A stretch of DNA of 64,000 bases from the NCBI GenBank assembly GCA_003439945.1, contig QVRM01000325.1, positions 426,501 to 490,500 of the forward strand. Direction: 5' to 3'. Shown here piece after piece: positions 35,553 to 46,518 of this stretch. This stretch comes from Dermanyssus gallinae. Taxonomy: Eukaryota; Arthropoda; Arachnida; Mesostigmata; Dermanyssidae. The position numbers and the translations under genes were made by a program. Numbering within the stretch: position 1 is the stretch's first letter; each line of letters begins with the position of its first letter. The notes beneath the pieces are model-generated. The model saw only the letters and a list, made by a program, of their open reading frames with translations. It searched no databases and was not told the origin of the DNA.

Positions 35553-37239
35553 CACTGTAAAGCTTATTATTCCTGTATACGTTAACCCGTACATACGCGG
35601 TAGGGGAGTTACTAGATGACTAGCTATAGAGTCGCGCTCTTGGTATGGAATGAGGGGATGACATTGAGCCTTGAATATTTATTCTAAACACGGACAATTT
35701 GATTGAACCAAGTCCCTCATCAGGTAGTTAGCAGCGATTGCCTCGTGCTCACTCAACTCATTGTGTGTGTGTGTGTGCCACCTTAACTATTGAGCATTCG
35801 ATCTAATTCAGCGTGACCCATTACATCTAGCGTTTTAGTCGTCCCTTATCTTGGTAATCAAAGTTTGCTGTATATGATTTATTTGACTAGTAGGAATTCT
35901 TCAGCAAAACCTGCGCATGTAAGGTATATGGCGTTATGGCCTAGGGGCTAGTGCGGTCCCTGTTGTCATCTACCGAGCGTCGCAGATTCAATCCCTGTTA
36001 TTGGTTGAATTTTTTTAACGATGGTCATTGAAAATAAATGATTAAACGCACCACTGAGAGTCAGCGACCATGCTGCCACAAGGAATGTGCAGCAAACCCT
36101 ATATTTCTTAACATGCCCGCTTATGCTTCCACTCTAAGCGGTCCTGACTTTAAAGGATTACATGTGTATTAAATATACATGTAAAAGAAGTAATAAATCC
36201 ATCCATCTACATACAGTGTTCTTTTAGTTTTTGTCAAGGCGACAAGACTAGCAACCTAAATAATGTCACACTTTTATATTGTGGAGTAGAATGTTATCGC
36301 TTTTTGCGCATGCGTACATTTCCTTGTATTTTTCTATTCCCTCCCACAGCAATTTAGTCAAGCTCTTAGTAGGCGTGTCCTCGAATTACTTAGTCAAGCT
36401 GCTTAGTTAGGGTATCCTCGATCAGTTGCCTGCATGATATCTCTTGCACGATTCCCTACATCTATCACATACACCAAGTTCATTGAGTCCCTAAAACGCA
36501 TTGTTCAGCACACTACATGATGAAAATCGTGAACCACGTAACGAGTTACAACGTGCCGCTTCGTACACCTCACACATATGATTAATAAACGAAACATGTT
36601 CTTGCCACAGTTAGACGCAAATAATAATAAGTCAAGTGCCCCTCCCCCACAGAACTAGGCAACATATTGCGTATCAACTTGCGTCCTCATTCAATCGATG
36701 TTGATCACCTTGCAGGCCGGTTACGACGTGTTTAACGCATTGGACCTTATGGACAACAAAGAGTTTCTCGAGGAGTTGAAATTTGGTATCGGTGACGGAA
36801 ATCTCCAATATTACCTCTACAACTGGAGATGTCCACCAATCGAGCCCGAAAAGGTGGGTTGCTAGCTGAATGACTTGTAGTAAAAAAAAAAAAATAATAA
36901 TAATAATAATAACATTGAACTGACAAGTGAACAGAGCAGGCCTGGTTTAAACGTTCATACCTCACAATTGTTATAACTGAATAATAATAATAAAAAAGCA
37001 TAATAATAGTAATATTAACAACCGCAACAACAACAACGGCCGAATGATGCTTTATCATACACATTCAATTCAAGCACGCAAGCATATATGTTAAATTTTG
37101 ACTAAGCGTTTCATCATCATCATCATCGTCATATTTCGACTGTGACTAATGGCTACGTCGACTTTGTGACATAACACGTGGTTGTTTGTTTTTCTTGTTG
37201 TTGTTGTTGTTGCCGCAGATCGGTTTGGTTCTGCAATGA
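27202..37239 (+). CDS. Nmt: Glycylpeptide N-tetradecanoyltransferase (N-myristoyltransferase), complete, 8 exons
   Basis: NMT transfers myristate from myristoyl-CoA to the N-terminal glycine of target proteins in the cytosol. Exons: 27202-28148, 29977-30079, 31298-31435, 31850-32051, 32358-32574, 34995-35445, 36716-36853, 37219-37239. Every junction has GT-AG ends and the phases agree, giving 738 codons plus TGA. The catalytic core matches throughout: [10 protein letters not shown] (about 357-366), [29 protein letters not shown], then [20 protein letters not shown] (CoA binding), [55 protein letters not shown] and the C-terminal GLVLQ, whose terminal carboxylate is the catalytic base in the family. 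The ATG at 27202 is the only one in its frame. Exon 1 adds about 315 low-complexity residues rich in Ser, Gly, Asn and Thr, far longer than the usual N-terminus (whole human NMT1 is about 496 residues). Confidence 0.96.
28584..28772 (+). mobile_element. tRNA-derived SINE, family A, copy 2
   Basis: Same family as 1342-1522, here on the plus strand: A box TGGCGTGGTGG, B box GGTTCGAGCCC and the 3' end TTGGCTGAGGGTCAGCCCG. The 10-base sequence TATATATACT at 28574-28583 and 28773-28782 is the target duplication. It lies in NMT intron 1, in the sense orientation. Confidence 0.88.
29977..30079 (+). CDS. Nmt: NMT exon 2
   Basis: Acceptor gattgcag; donor GTATTT. Encodes [20 protein letters not shown] and then [14 protein letters not shown], matching the family segment that ends GQGPAKTMEEA just before the catalytic core. 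Confidence 0.88.
30230..31145 (+). mobile_element. Decayed R1/jockey-like LINE in NMT intron 2
   Basis: Fragments in shifting frames include [17 protein letters not shown] with [16 protein letters not shown] (RT motif A region) near 30400-30540, [12 protein letters not shown] near 30630-30665 (RT thumb), and a C-terminal zinc knuckle-like [20 protein letters not shown] near 30930-30990. Large parts between these blocks, including the catalytic YxDD, are missing. The last 60 bases recur at 10089-10147 and so define the 3' end. Not functional. Confidence 0.75.
31298..31435 (+). CDS. Nmt: NMT exon 3
   Basis: Acceptor tttttcag; donor GTATGT. Encodes [14 protein letters not shown] to [10 protein letters not shown], the start of the NMT N-terminal lobe. 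46 whole codons. Confidence 0.95.
31850..32051 (+). CDS. Nmt: NMT exon 4
   Basis: Acceptor ttcttgcag; donor GTTAGT. Encodes [14 protein letters not shown] through [16 protein letters not shown] to [20 protein letters not shown] plus one base. Confidence 0.96.
32358..32574 (+). CDS. Nmt: NMT exon 5
   Basis: Acceptor gctttcag; donor GTTCGT. Carries the myristoyl-CoA-binding segment [20 protein letters not shown] and [12 protein letters not shown], ending in two bases of a split Arg codon. Confidence 0.96.
33032..34534 (-). pseudogene. YLDD reverse transcriptase and nuclease-like C-terminal region
   Basis: A 500-codon open frame covers the RT palm from motif C onward, the thumb, a Cys-His knuckle and a KRPDG/VWDATV block, ending [12 protein letters not shown]. 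The related copy at 2350-3200 keeps the KRPDG block, so this is a family feature. The N-terminal RT motifs lie upstream across a stop. The nuclease reading is by motif resemblance only. Confidence 0.75.
34788..34806. repeat. (ATT)n microsatellite inside the retroelement
   Basis: Five to six ATT units that interrupt the RT-coding region upstream of motif A. Confidence 0.85.
34995..35445 (+). CDS. Nmt: NMT exon 6
   Basis: Acceptor acaccag; donor GTGAGC. Completes the Arg and reads [20 protein letters not shown] to SDALIVAKN, most of the C-terminal lobe. The (TA)n array at 35489-35548 starts about 43 bases after the donor. Confidence 0.96.
35489..35548. repeat. (TA)n microsatellite in NMT intron 6
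   Basis: About 60 bases of perfect TA. Confidence 0.97.
35932..36005 (+). mobile_element. tRNA-like SINE head, possible third family
   Basis: GTTATGGCCTAGGGGCTAGT resembles a tRNA D-arm/A box and CGCAGATTCAATCCC a degenerate B box (consensus GGTTCGANNCC). It is followed by an A/T-rich body to about 36210. Only one copy is in the window, so family status is a guess; it could also be a decayed tRNA pseudogene. Confidence 0.4.
36716..36853 (+). CDS. Nmt: NMT exon 7
   Basis: Acceptor cttgcag; donor GTGGGT. Encodes [20 protein letters not shown] to [18 protein letters not shown] and PPIEPEK. Confidence 0.96.
37219..37239 (+). CDS. Nmt: NMT exon 8 (last six residues and stop)
   Basis: Acceptor (GTT)n-ccgcag; encodes IGLVLQ then TGA. 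The six residues match the invariant NMT C-terminus, so this tiny coding end is well supported. Confidence 0.93.
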   Translation: MGLVLQ

Positions 37240-37713
37240 CCCGCTGAGGTCTGTTGAAGTGACCCTGATCTTAAGTGAGCGAGCGTGTACGGTGACGTTT
37301 CTGCGTCTGCGGCGGTTCAGCGAGTGCTCTATACGGTACTGTACACGAACGTTACCGAGTTAAGGAACGCACGCGTTATCTTGTCCTGTCACCATCGACA
37401 TCGAGAGCGTTGTCTTTTCTGCTCTTACCGCTGCCGCCGCCACCGCCGCAATCCCGGTTCGGCTATCTGTGTGTATGGCTGTCTGTCTGTTGCAAGATAG
37501 ACGGATCAACAAACAAAGACGATTATCAGTTACCGCCGACTGCGCTGACGACGGCTGTTTTTATCGCCGTTTAGGGATGAAAATAACCGGCATGCGAACG
37601 AACGTTCATTCGACTGTGTGACTATGAATGGCATTCTGTTGTTTAGCTTACGTTACTCGTTGTCTACGATTTTCTACAGTATCAAGAATAGTTTTACACA
37701 TACACCCACACAC

Positions 37714-37717
<4 letters not shown>

Positions 37718-37770
<53 letters not shown>
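37718..37770. repeat. (TA)n microsatellite in the presumed NMT 3' UTR
   Basis: TA alternation preceded by CACACACATATATATACA. Confidence 0.93.
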
Positions 37771-37772
<2 letters not shown>

Positions 37773-37825
37773 AAGCCGGAAAATGAGCGCGTACCGTGAC
37801 CGTACTCCTGAACAGTTAATTAGTT

Positions 37826-37835
37826 AATAAATAAA
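37826..37835 (+). promoter_or_regulatory. Nmt: Candidate NMT polyadenylation signal
   Basis: Overlapping AATAAATAAA about 590 bases after the NMT stop. Another AATAAA lies near 38043. No transcript evidence is available. Confidence 0.35.
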
Positions 37836-38654
37836 GATACGGGACTGGGCCAGAGAGAACAAGAAGGGTGAACGTTTGATGAGAAGTCAAATAAGGAGTG
37901 TCTTTTTATGTTATACGAGTTATACGATTTACATATGCAAAGCTACTAATAGTCAATGTATAGTATTTATTGTGCATGCGATCACTGATTACACACATTA
38001 CATTCGACGGTCAGAGCAGCCATATTTCGCTTTATGATGCACAATAAAGTACGTTCAAGTAAATACAGTGGTTCAATGGCATTCGTATAATAATCGCATG
38101 CACATGTAATACTGATTATCGGTATATATATATATATATCGATGAGGAAGGCAGTGTGAGTCGGTGCTGGTAGCTGGAATCTGATATTAATTTATTTGCA
38201 AATTTAAGCGAATTGGGAATATTATGGCTAATAAATAACGACTCATGTTGCACCCGTATGAGGCTATTACAAAATAACATTATTTGTCAAGTATTTTTCG
38301 GTCATTCCCATTTCAAATATATCTATTGCCAGTGTAGCGACGACTTTTTATCGGTTGGCGTTGATTCGCCGTCCTGAAACTTTAGGACCAGGTGATTTTG
38401 CTATCGCTGCGACTGTTATTGATAGTTTTACGTTACTTGCATGGACCTTAAGTCAGACAAATTTAGAAACAGCTTGAAGAACGCTACGGTATCTTTGCAT
38501 GTTTTTCCATTTAGGAATAAAGCTATTTTCAACTTGTTCAAACGGTAAAAATCATACCATGGCACGCTTCTAATAAGGCGGAAAAACGGAATTGGAAACA
38601 TTTTAAACTAGTTTTAGAATCGGGTTTCATAAGACTTTCTTACGTCGCAGCTTG

Positions 38655-38657
<3 letters not shown>

Positions 38658-38696
<39 letters not shown>
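38658..38696. repeat. (TA)n array at the head of SINE-B copy 1
   Basis: TA repeat with one TTTA interruption ending exactly at the first SINE base. Confidence 0.93.
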
Positions 38697-38885
38697 CCGA
38701 GCAAGATGGCTTGTGGCAAAGCCTTTGCCTTGCTTACGGAGGCCTGGGTTCGAGACCTAGACCGGCCACTCGTAAATTGGTTTGCATGGTTTTTCAATTT
38801 AAACAAGGTAAATGCCGGAGTGGATTAAATATCAGCCATGACATGAAAAAACCGTACACATGCATTAGCCTAAGGACAAAAGTAT
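38697..38885 (+). mobile_element. tRNA-derived SINE, family B, copy 1
   Basis: Starts CCGAGCAAGATGGCTTGTGG (A box) followed by CCTGGGTTCGAGACC (B box), then ACTCGTAAATTGGTTTGCAT, AAGGTAAATGCCGGAGTGG, and a 3' end GCATTAGCCTAAGGACAAAA. Two further copies are at 52021-52225 and 54765-54906. It lies in the interval between the NMT and SUZ12 3' ends. Confidence 0.85.
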
Positions 38886-40129
38886 TTTCCCCTAAAATTT
38901 AACGCACATATGGGTAGTCAATTCTATTTGTCTAAATTTGTCCTATATCTTAATAGAAAAAAGAAAAAGAGCGCTCACTCAAGGTTCAGATAGGAACTGA
39001 ACAAGCCGGTTGCTCCCAAATTAGTAGACTAATGAAGAACTAATACTGCTACCGTGCAGTTTCGCTCGACCGCCCTAAAGATATGCTTGCAAACGCTACA
39101 GCAAAAATCGTTTTCTGTTGCGGTGTGAGCAGACAATGGGCTTCCATAGACCACCACAGAATCTAGCTGCAAGATTCTTAAATTTCAACAAAAGAGGCGG
39201 TAATATGGAGGTTGCATACAAATGCTGTTAATTTCAGACCATAGACATACATTTAAAGGTTACTTGGCTAACTATATGCATAAGCATTTGTCTCCTGGGA
39301 CAGTTCACAAATGTCACAATATGAATGCTTCTCGGCCATGGCGTCGAAGCTACTTACTTTATTTGAATAAAAGTCGATGAGATAGAGTGGTACCGATGCC
39401 CGGCGACATCCACTCATTGGTTACACGTAACATTTGGCCAGTTTGGCAGACTAAAGGTACTAAAGAACTAAACCTGGAGATAATCTCATTGGCGCATATT
39501 TTTCTTGTTGAACAATGGCTTCAGTGTTCGAGTACAATTTTCAGTTTTATTGTTGTTGCCAAGCGGCTTTGCATCACACAGGCAGTTGTTGGTGCCAACC
39601 AGTCTAACTAATGTGTACACTAGTAACTTCTGTCAATCTAGTACTTATTACGTTATGTACAGTTTATTTGAAGTGCCTGATTTTCTTTTTTCGCAATTGT
39701 TTGTCTTGCTCTCACCTTCTCTACTTGTAATTAGGATGCGTTCTGTTTAAAAAAAGACGCTTCTTCTACACAATCATTCGCATAACGTGACTTGCATTTA
39801 ACCTAATCACCTTTCTCGGTTGCATACTCTCACTTACTCAACCTATCTAAATGGTAAATATTATTACCGGCAGTTATGGGGTAACGAAATTTCTATAGCG
39901 CCGAAGTGCTGGACAGAGGTCGTGTCTCTGTCTTCGTTTAAGCTCGCTCGCAGGGGTAAAGATCTCCCGCTCCGCTTCTGCTCTGAGCTCTTTGCGTCCA
40001 GAAATCCAGCCCAAGCTTTCCGTTTTTGTCAAAGCATAATGTAAGACATTTCTCTAAATTTTCACTGCAATTCTGTTTATACACATACGACGGCTGCATG
40101 TCTTAGTCGTAATCTAGGCAACCTTGACT
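38886..40129. other. Interval between convergent NMT and SUZ12: no gene recognised
   Basis: No conserved segment seen. It should hold the SUZ12 3' UTR; a minus-strand AATAAA (TTTATT at 39663-39668) lies about 465 bases after the SUZ12 stop. Confidence 0.5.
39663..39668 (-). promoter_or_regulatory. Su(z)12: Candidate SUZ12 polyadenylation signal
   Basis: AATAAA on the minus strand downstream of the TAG at 40130-40132. Position is plausible but unproven; another AATAAA-type site lies near 39358. Confidence 0.3.
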
Positions 40130-41623
40130 CTATTTGCAGTTTGAATGCGCGGCAGCCTGATGGCTAATTCCGCATGAGGAATTCGTCACCGACGTGCCTC
40201 CTGTAGTCGAGACTGTTGGCATTCCGACGGCCACATACGTCGGGTGCTGTTGCTGTTGTTGTTGATGCCTGTAGGAGAAGAAGTTTTTCGGTGCGAACAG
40301 TTGTAGGCGGCGGGCGCTCGTGTAGAGCTCAGACGACGAGATGAGGCCAAACTCCAGTAAGTTGGCTAGATGCAGCAACAGATTTCGGTAAAGGTGCTGA
40401 GCCATAATGGCGGCGCCGTGCTTCTCGATGAACGTGGCGACGGCATGGGGCACGTGGCAGTCCGCCACAGTGCCCATCCGCATGACGTGGAGATTCCACA
40501 TTTTCATGAGAAGCTTTTCGCCGTCGTTCACGTCGGTGAATTCGTCGAGCATACGCTGCGTCTTCTCGCGCAGCCACGGCGGATCGTTCTCGCGCTCGCT
40601 GTCGTAGTCAAATTCCTCCGGCTTGATCGGCATGCACGTGTGCGAGTGGAAGTAGGCCCGATTGTGGCCTATCGTGGCGCCCATCTTCAACCCGCCACAG
40701 CCGAGCCCGAGGCCAAGCTCCTCCTGGTAGTCCTGCAGAAACTCGGACAGTGTGGGCAGTGGCCTCTGCGGGCGGCACACCATGAAGTACGTGATCGGAG
40801 TGCGTCGCAGCGGAAACTGGGACGCGCCATCCGGACCCCGCCGCACGAGTCGCTGCGGGTTGCCCATGTAACTGCCATCGTACGCGTCGTTCACCGACAC
40901 GTCGATCTTGGCGCCGCCGCGGTACGGCGTGTAGTTGAAGTTGAATCGAGAGTGGCACAGCTTAAGATGCTTGAGCAGCGAGTAGAGTCGGCGGCAGTCG
41001 ACGTAGCACCAAGGACAGCGGAGATCGCCCCGGGCCTCGGTAATCTGCCGACTGTTACTCTGAAAGATGAACTGATAGTAGACGCGCGTCTGTCGCCGCT
41101 CCTGGACGAACGGAGCCGAATTGCTGGCTGGCTCTTTCTTGATGTCTTTCCTGTCCTTCGATAGACGCGGCTTTCGTCCATCTACTCCGCCCCACGACAG
41201 ATTGAGCTCGAGCGACGGAATCTCGTCCGGGAGCGCCTTCAGCGCCGTGTTGGCCGGCACCGTCACCCAGTGGGTAGACGTGATATTCTGTGGCACATGT
41301 TCGCGCAGCAAAATCTTATAGTCGCCCTCGGCCAGTTGGCACTGTCCCGTTTCGTCGTAGATGACTAGTTCTCCGGTGAGCGTCAGCATGACGCAACTTC
41401 GTTTCGGCGTGCTTTCCAGCGAGCTGTCAGTGTCCGTCGCTTCCGAGTCGGACTGGTCGTCGGAATCGACGGAATTCTTGCCCGAGTGCACCTTGCTTGA
41501 TATAGTGCTCTGTGGCTGACGCAGAGACAACACCAGTAGCAGTGTAAACACGCACCGTTTCGACGGGTCCTGTAACGGATAGAAAGCTTCCTCGGGAATC
41601 ACCACTTCGCCCGACATCGCTGC
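40130..41623 (-). CDS. Su(z)12: SUZ12 exon 4 (zinc finger and VEFS box)
   Basis: The acceptor gtaatcag gives AAMSGEVVIPEEAFYPLQ in phase. The exon carries RVYYQFIFQSNSRQITEARG, the zinc finger, DVSVNDAYDGSYMGNPQ, RRTPITYFMVCRPQRP and the whole VEFS box, ending in a Gln-rich tail and TAG. An acidic, Ser-rich stretch (DSDDQSDSEATDTDSS) precedes the conserved part. Confidence 0.95.
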   Translation of the reverse strand, partial: AAMSGEVVIPEEAFYPLQDPSKRCVFTLLLVLSLRQPQSTISSKVHSGKNSVDSDDQSDSEATDTDSSLESTPKRSCVMLTLTGELVIYDETGQCQLAEGDYKILLREHVPQNITSTHWVTVPANTALKALPDEIPSLELNLSWGGVDGRKPRLSKDRKDIKKEPASNSAPFVQERRQTRVYYQFIFQSNSRQITEARGDLRCPWCYVDCRRLYSLLKHLKLCHSRFNFNYTPYRGGAKIDVSVNDAYDGSYMGNPQRLVRRGPDGASQFPLRRTPITYFMVCRPQRPLPTLSEFLQDYQEELGLGLGCGGLKMGATIGHNRAYFHSHTCMPIKPEEFDYDSERENDPPWLREKTQRMLDEFTDVNDGEKLLMKMWNLHVMRMGTVADCHVPHAVATFIEKHGAAIMAQHLYRNLLLHLANLLEFGLISSSELYTSARRLQLFAPKNFFSYRHQQQQQQHPTYVAVGMPTVSTTGGTSVTNSSCGISHQAAAHSNCK

Positions 41624-41918
41624 CTGATTACGTCGTACGATACACGAGTGCGTGAAGACCTAATAAACGAGATTCATTCCATCGAACAATCAAAAGACAC
41701 GTATCTCGTTAGAAGCGTTCTCAAGCAGCTTGTTTAAGCATTGGTTGAGGATATCAGTATAGCAACACAATTATGCGCAGCGAATGGTCTTAGGGTTATG
41801 ATTTTGAGATACTGGACGTGGACGCCAGCCAATAAAATAACTTAATTTTTGTGCAGGAAGCACTAGTTGCGTCTGATGTAAATGTTATAATTTTACCCAA
41901 CCTGGGTGTTAATAAACC

Positions 41919-41965
<47 letters not shown>

Positions 41966-44900
41966 TCCCCCAGCAAGATTTGAAAACCGATATAATGGGA
42001 ACTGTAGAGCTCGATTATGTAAATATGTTCGGTTGAACTTGGTTTCTGAGAAGTCTTGTTTCGGAGCGAGAGTGATATCACTAAAATTTGTGACACTGAT
42101 GTAGTCACGGATTTAGCTAGAAATGCGAATTTCCCGCATTACGGTTCAAAACATAACTGACCGTATACATACAACACCTTACCGTATACAACAACAAACA
42201 TACAAACCGTATACGTCTAACCAACTATTTTCAACATCGTCAGAAGTGGCACAATATATATAGACGTGAAGGAATTTGCTAACCCAAAAGCTTATTATTC
42301 CAGAGTTCGCTTATTATGTTGGTATACCTTGGCTACATGGCCCGTGTTTGAGTTGTTGGCCTTGACGACGGCCATATTGAGTTCGACGCTGTCCTGGATA
42401 CCGGTGGCATCGCGTACGCCCCCCAGCTGTAGCCGCAGAGGGCCAAGCGTAGGCCGCTTCTTCTGCAGGGCTCGCTCTAGCAGTGAATCCACCCGAAACT
42501 GTTCACGCTTCTCCCGCGCCGACACCGGGCCCTGTTCAGGCCTTAACGAGTTGCAGTCTCTCTGCACTCCGCCAGTGGCGCCCAGTGGCTGGCTCTTCGG
42601 CATATACGTGAGACTGCGTTGCAAAAACAGCGGCTGCAAATAAATACGCACGTATATGTAAGAGTGTTTACAACATCTGCAAAAAGTCTGAGCTATATAC
42701 GTATGCAGAGATATACTGACAAATCAATTCCAGCGCATCAATCACCCACGACGTCCATGCACGGTTCGCTAGTCCTCCGCGACTTACCGATCGAGTTCAA
42801 CGAGAGTGACATTCAAATCGCTGCGTTTAAAGCTCGAATGCAGCCACACACCTAATGCCATTCTGCGAATACCTTTTGAAGAAAACAAAACTGGCTTATC
42901 TAGCGGAGCTTCTAAAGCTAATATTCGCGAACGATCGTATAATCCAAAATCCGTATTATTTTAAATTGGCATTTTATAATACATACATATTATATATATG
43001 TATTTATATTTTTTATTTGTTATTGTTTATATATATATTGTTTATTTTGCAATAACATTGCATTTCAAGATAGTACATAATTATAATACAATTCATTCAT
43101 TATATACAATTTGAACACTTCAGCGACCGTCCCACCGGGCAAAAAAGTGCAAAGATCGCCGATGCGTCTGGTAGCTCGCTGCGTGGAAAATCCATATTAT
43201 TCCTTCTAAGCAAGATATTGTGACCCATATAAATACAGGTGGAGCCCAAGAAACGTGTCAAGAATTATCATCCCGTGTCAAAATAAGACTTGCATCGAAC
43301 TTTGTATAAACCCCAATCATTTTGTGTTTTGTTAAGATTCCACGAATGAAAAAATGACGTAGCATGACGGTAGCATACCCCTCTTTACGATACGTTAACG
43401 TTATTTCTTACGTACACAGAAATAATATTAATTTTAATTCTTAAATCATAAATTTTATAAATGAAGCGTATAGTATACACAATGTAAGTGACCTAAACAT
43501 AATTTAATTGAATGATTGAGATAAATTACATTCCTAAATTGACACTGAAAAATAGATGCCCGCACGGCTTAAGGACGTTCTCGCTGTAGCCGCCAGCAAA
43601 GAAACCTGCGCAAAGCTTAGAGGTCGGGGCCTTCCGGCGTATTGTAGGGTCCGTTCTGAGCGGCGCGCGACGCTTAGCTGGAATAATTTAGGATCTACAG
43701 GCGGAGAAAAGTTCGCCGCCTGTGCACTAGAATTAATTAGAAAGATAAGGAACATCAGTGTATAACGGGTGGCTGGAGAAATAGGACGGCCTGGAAAAAA
43801 GTTTTCTGATGTCAAAAAATGCGGGTCCACCTCTAGTGTTAGGAGTCTGAACTCCCGCACGACGCATAATGGCCGGATCCCAAGGACTTCCCCCGTCGGC
43901 GTGGGGACAAGGAAAGACTGTTTTCTTTTAGGAAGTCGGAGGCCCACACTAGTTTATTACAGTCGTAGATACATTTTCTGTCTAGTGGACTTAGTTAGCG
44001 AATCACTAATCGTCTATAATCAACTAATCCGTGAAAATGGACCTTCTTAGCGTCAACAGGCTAACCAGTCAGTAATCGCCAGTGGGCTAGTTAATTCCTT
44101 AGTTGGCTAGGCATCATATAACCTAACCAGTTAACGAACTTATTAGTTGAGTAACTTGCTCGCTCGCTTGCTAACTAAATAACAAACAGTTAGCGCAATA
44201 AAGGGACGACGGGAGGAAGGAGAGGAAGGCGGGTAACGGAGCTCGGGCTCAATCCATAAAACGAACACCTACGCATGTCAAGCACAGGCAATACGGTGTT
44301 GCCGTTCTTCTTCTTTTGCTTTAACCGATAAGGTGAATAATAATTAGGATAGTCGTATTATTATTAGATTAATAAGATCAGCCGCCTAACCAACGCCGGC
44401 CAGCAAGTTATTCGCATAATAAAAAACAATAAAATAGCTTGCTTGACAGCCACTAGTTACTCGTCGATTCGGCCAGCCATCTAAAACCTCTCAGCTCTTT
44501 CGGTGTGGCCTTGCCGAGCTTAGTAGACATAATGGCTCGGTTAGCGAGCGAGCAAGCGAGAGAAGACTGAACGGTCTAACTGCTACTGCTGCTGCTGGCC
44601 AGCCTGTCTAGCTAATAGACCAGTAGTCAGTTTCCCAAAGAGCCAAACATCCACTAACCAACTAACTAGAGTAACCAGCCGCCCATTCAGAGTCAACCCA
44701 ACCACTGAATCGAAACTCACCTAACTAAACTAAAACAATCTAAACTAAGTAACTAACTAACTAACAAACGAGCTAGCCCCACAACAGACTGACCAGCCAA
44801 CAGCTATAAAACCAGCAGTATAAGTAAACCAGCGAACTAGCCAAGCAACGAACAAGTAACCGCCCAAGCAAATAACAACACCAAACCAAACTGATCAACC

Positions 44901-46481
44901 GATAGCAAACTGTCGTCTAACCACCAGAAAGTCGGTTGAAAGCCGATCTTAGTCTCGGCTCTGTGTGTTCCCTCAGGCTCAGACAGTCGCGCAACTACTA
45001 TGACTGTTCTGTTATACAAGCGACGCTGGGCACCTGCCCAAGCCCCACACCGACGCTCTTGCGCACGTTCGTTGCGCTCCCACCACTACCACCACCAATA
45101 ACTATCAGAGACAGCTGCATCAATAAAGGCAACAACAACAACAGTAGCAACAACAATTACAACAGCAACAGCAGCGGCAACAACAACAGCAACAACCAGC
45201 CATATCTGCTCGACGATCAAGTTCGTCCTTGTGGTCACGGCTGACCTCCCCAACACGGATTTTCCGCACAATCCACAGCGGCAGCAGCAGCAGCAGGAAT
45301 CACCAACGCCAGAGATGCCACTACTGATGCCGCCATCATTGTCATCATAATTTCAACACTAATAAACGATGCGTACGTGCATAACGTATGCCGGTATGCT
45401 GTACGTCCGTATGTCCACCTAACTGTTCGTCTGACTATCTTTCTATTCAACTGGCTCTCTGTCTCTCTCTCTCTCTCTCTCTAACTCTCTAACTGTCCTC
45501 CAGCTGTCAGCTGAGGACATCGCATCCAGCACCATGCTCCATCTGCATCATCTTCTTCACCTTGATTGTGACAATCTCAGTCGACCTTGTCTCCTCCCCC
45601 CCCCCCCACCCGCGCGCGCCACCGCATCTCCACCAGACTGGTTAGTCTGCTTCCTGCCTCCCCTCTGTCTGCTGGTATCTTTAGCCTTAGGAGTGCCTCC
45701 GCAGTCCGCACATCTACAAATGTATATGTGTGTGTGAGTGTGGATATTTTCTGTTTCTCTGTCTTAGTCTGTCTGCTTGTATGTCTACGCGCTGCTTATG
45801 CTTGTGTTGTTTTTGTTGCTGTTGTTGTTGTTGTTGTTGTTGTTGTTGTCGTCGTCGTCGTCGTCGTCGTCCTAGAAGTCGTCGCAACCGGCATTGTCCA
45901 CCGCGTAGTCCACTGACGTTACCATCGCCATAATGATACATAACTATAACAACTATGAATAGCTAACTACCAGAAACACCACACCGCTGCCAACCAGTAC
46001 TACCGTGGTTGTAGGTGTTGTTGTGGCTGTTGTTGTTGTTGTTGTTGTTGTCGGCGGCAGCAATGGAAGTAGGATAACTGCGCCAACATCGACATCACCG
46101 CAACCACGACCACCACCACAACAATCAGCTTTACGTTTAGTACAAAAACGATGACTGCTACAACCACTGCTATCATTCGCGTTCGCAGAATGATTGCCAC
46201 GTAGTCGTGGTCGTAGTGGGTAATAATAAGAAAGTAGTATCATACATCAACCATTACTATAACTACGACTACTAACTACTGGCTTGACTAGTAGTTACTC
46301 GGTTGTGCAGGTGACCGTAGGCGAGCTGCGTTACAACAAACGATCGTGTAGTAGTAGTAGTAGCTCAAAAAGTACGCAAGCAGATCTTCGCTTCTACTTC
46401 TGATTTTCATTCTTATTCCAAAGTACCTGGATCTACACGCTAAGGTTGGCTTAAAAAAATGACAGACAATTATTCGCTTAG

Positions 46482-46518
<37 letters not shown>

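Noticed and set aside
40370..41164. A 264-codon plus-strand frame within SUZ12 exon 4
   Set aside because: It is the antisense shadow of the SUZ12 zinc finger and VEFS coding sequence.
43534..44050. Possible protein-coding segment in SUZ12 intron 2
   Set aside because: Open frames of 69 to 137 codons exist on both strands, but no conserved motif, repeat partner or splice framing could be found.
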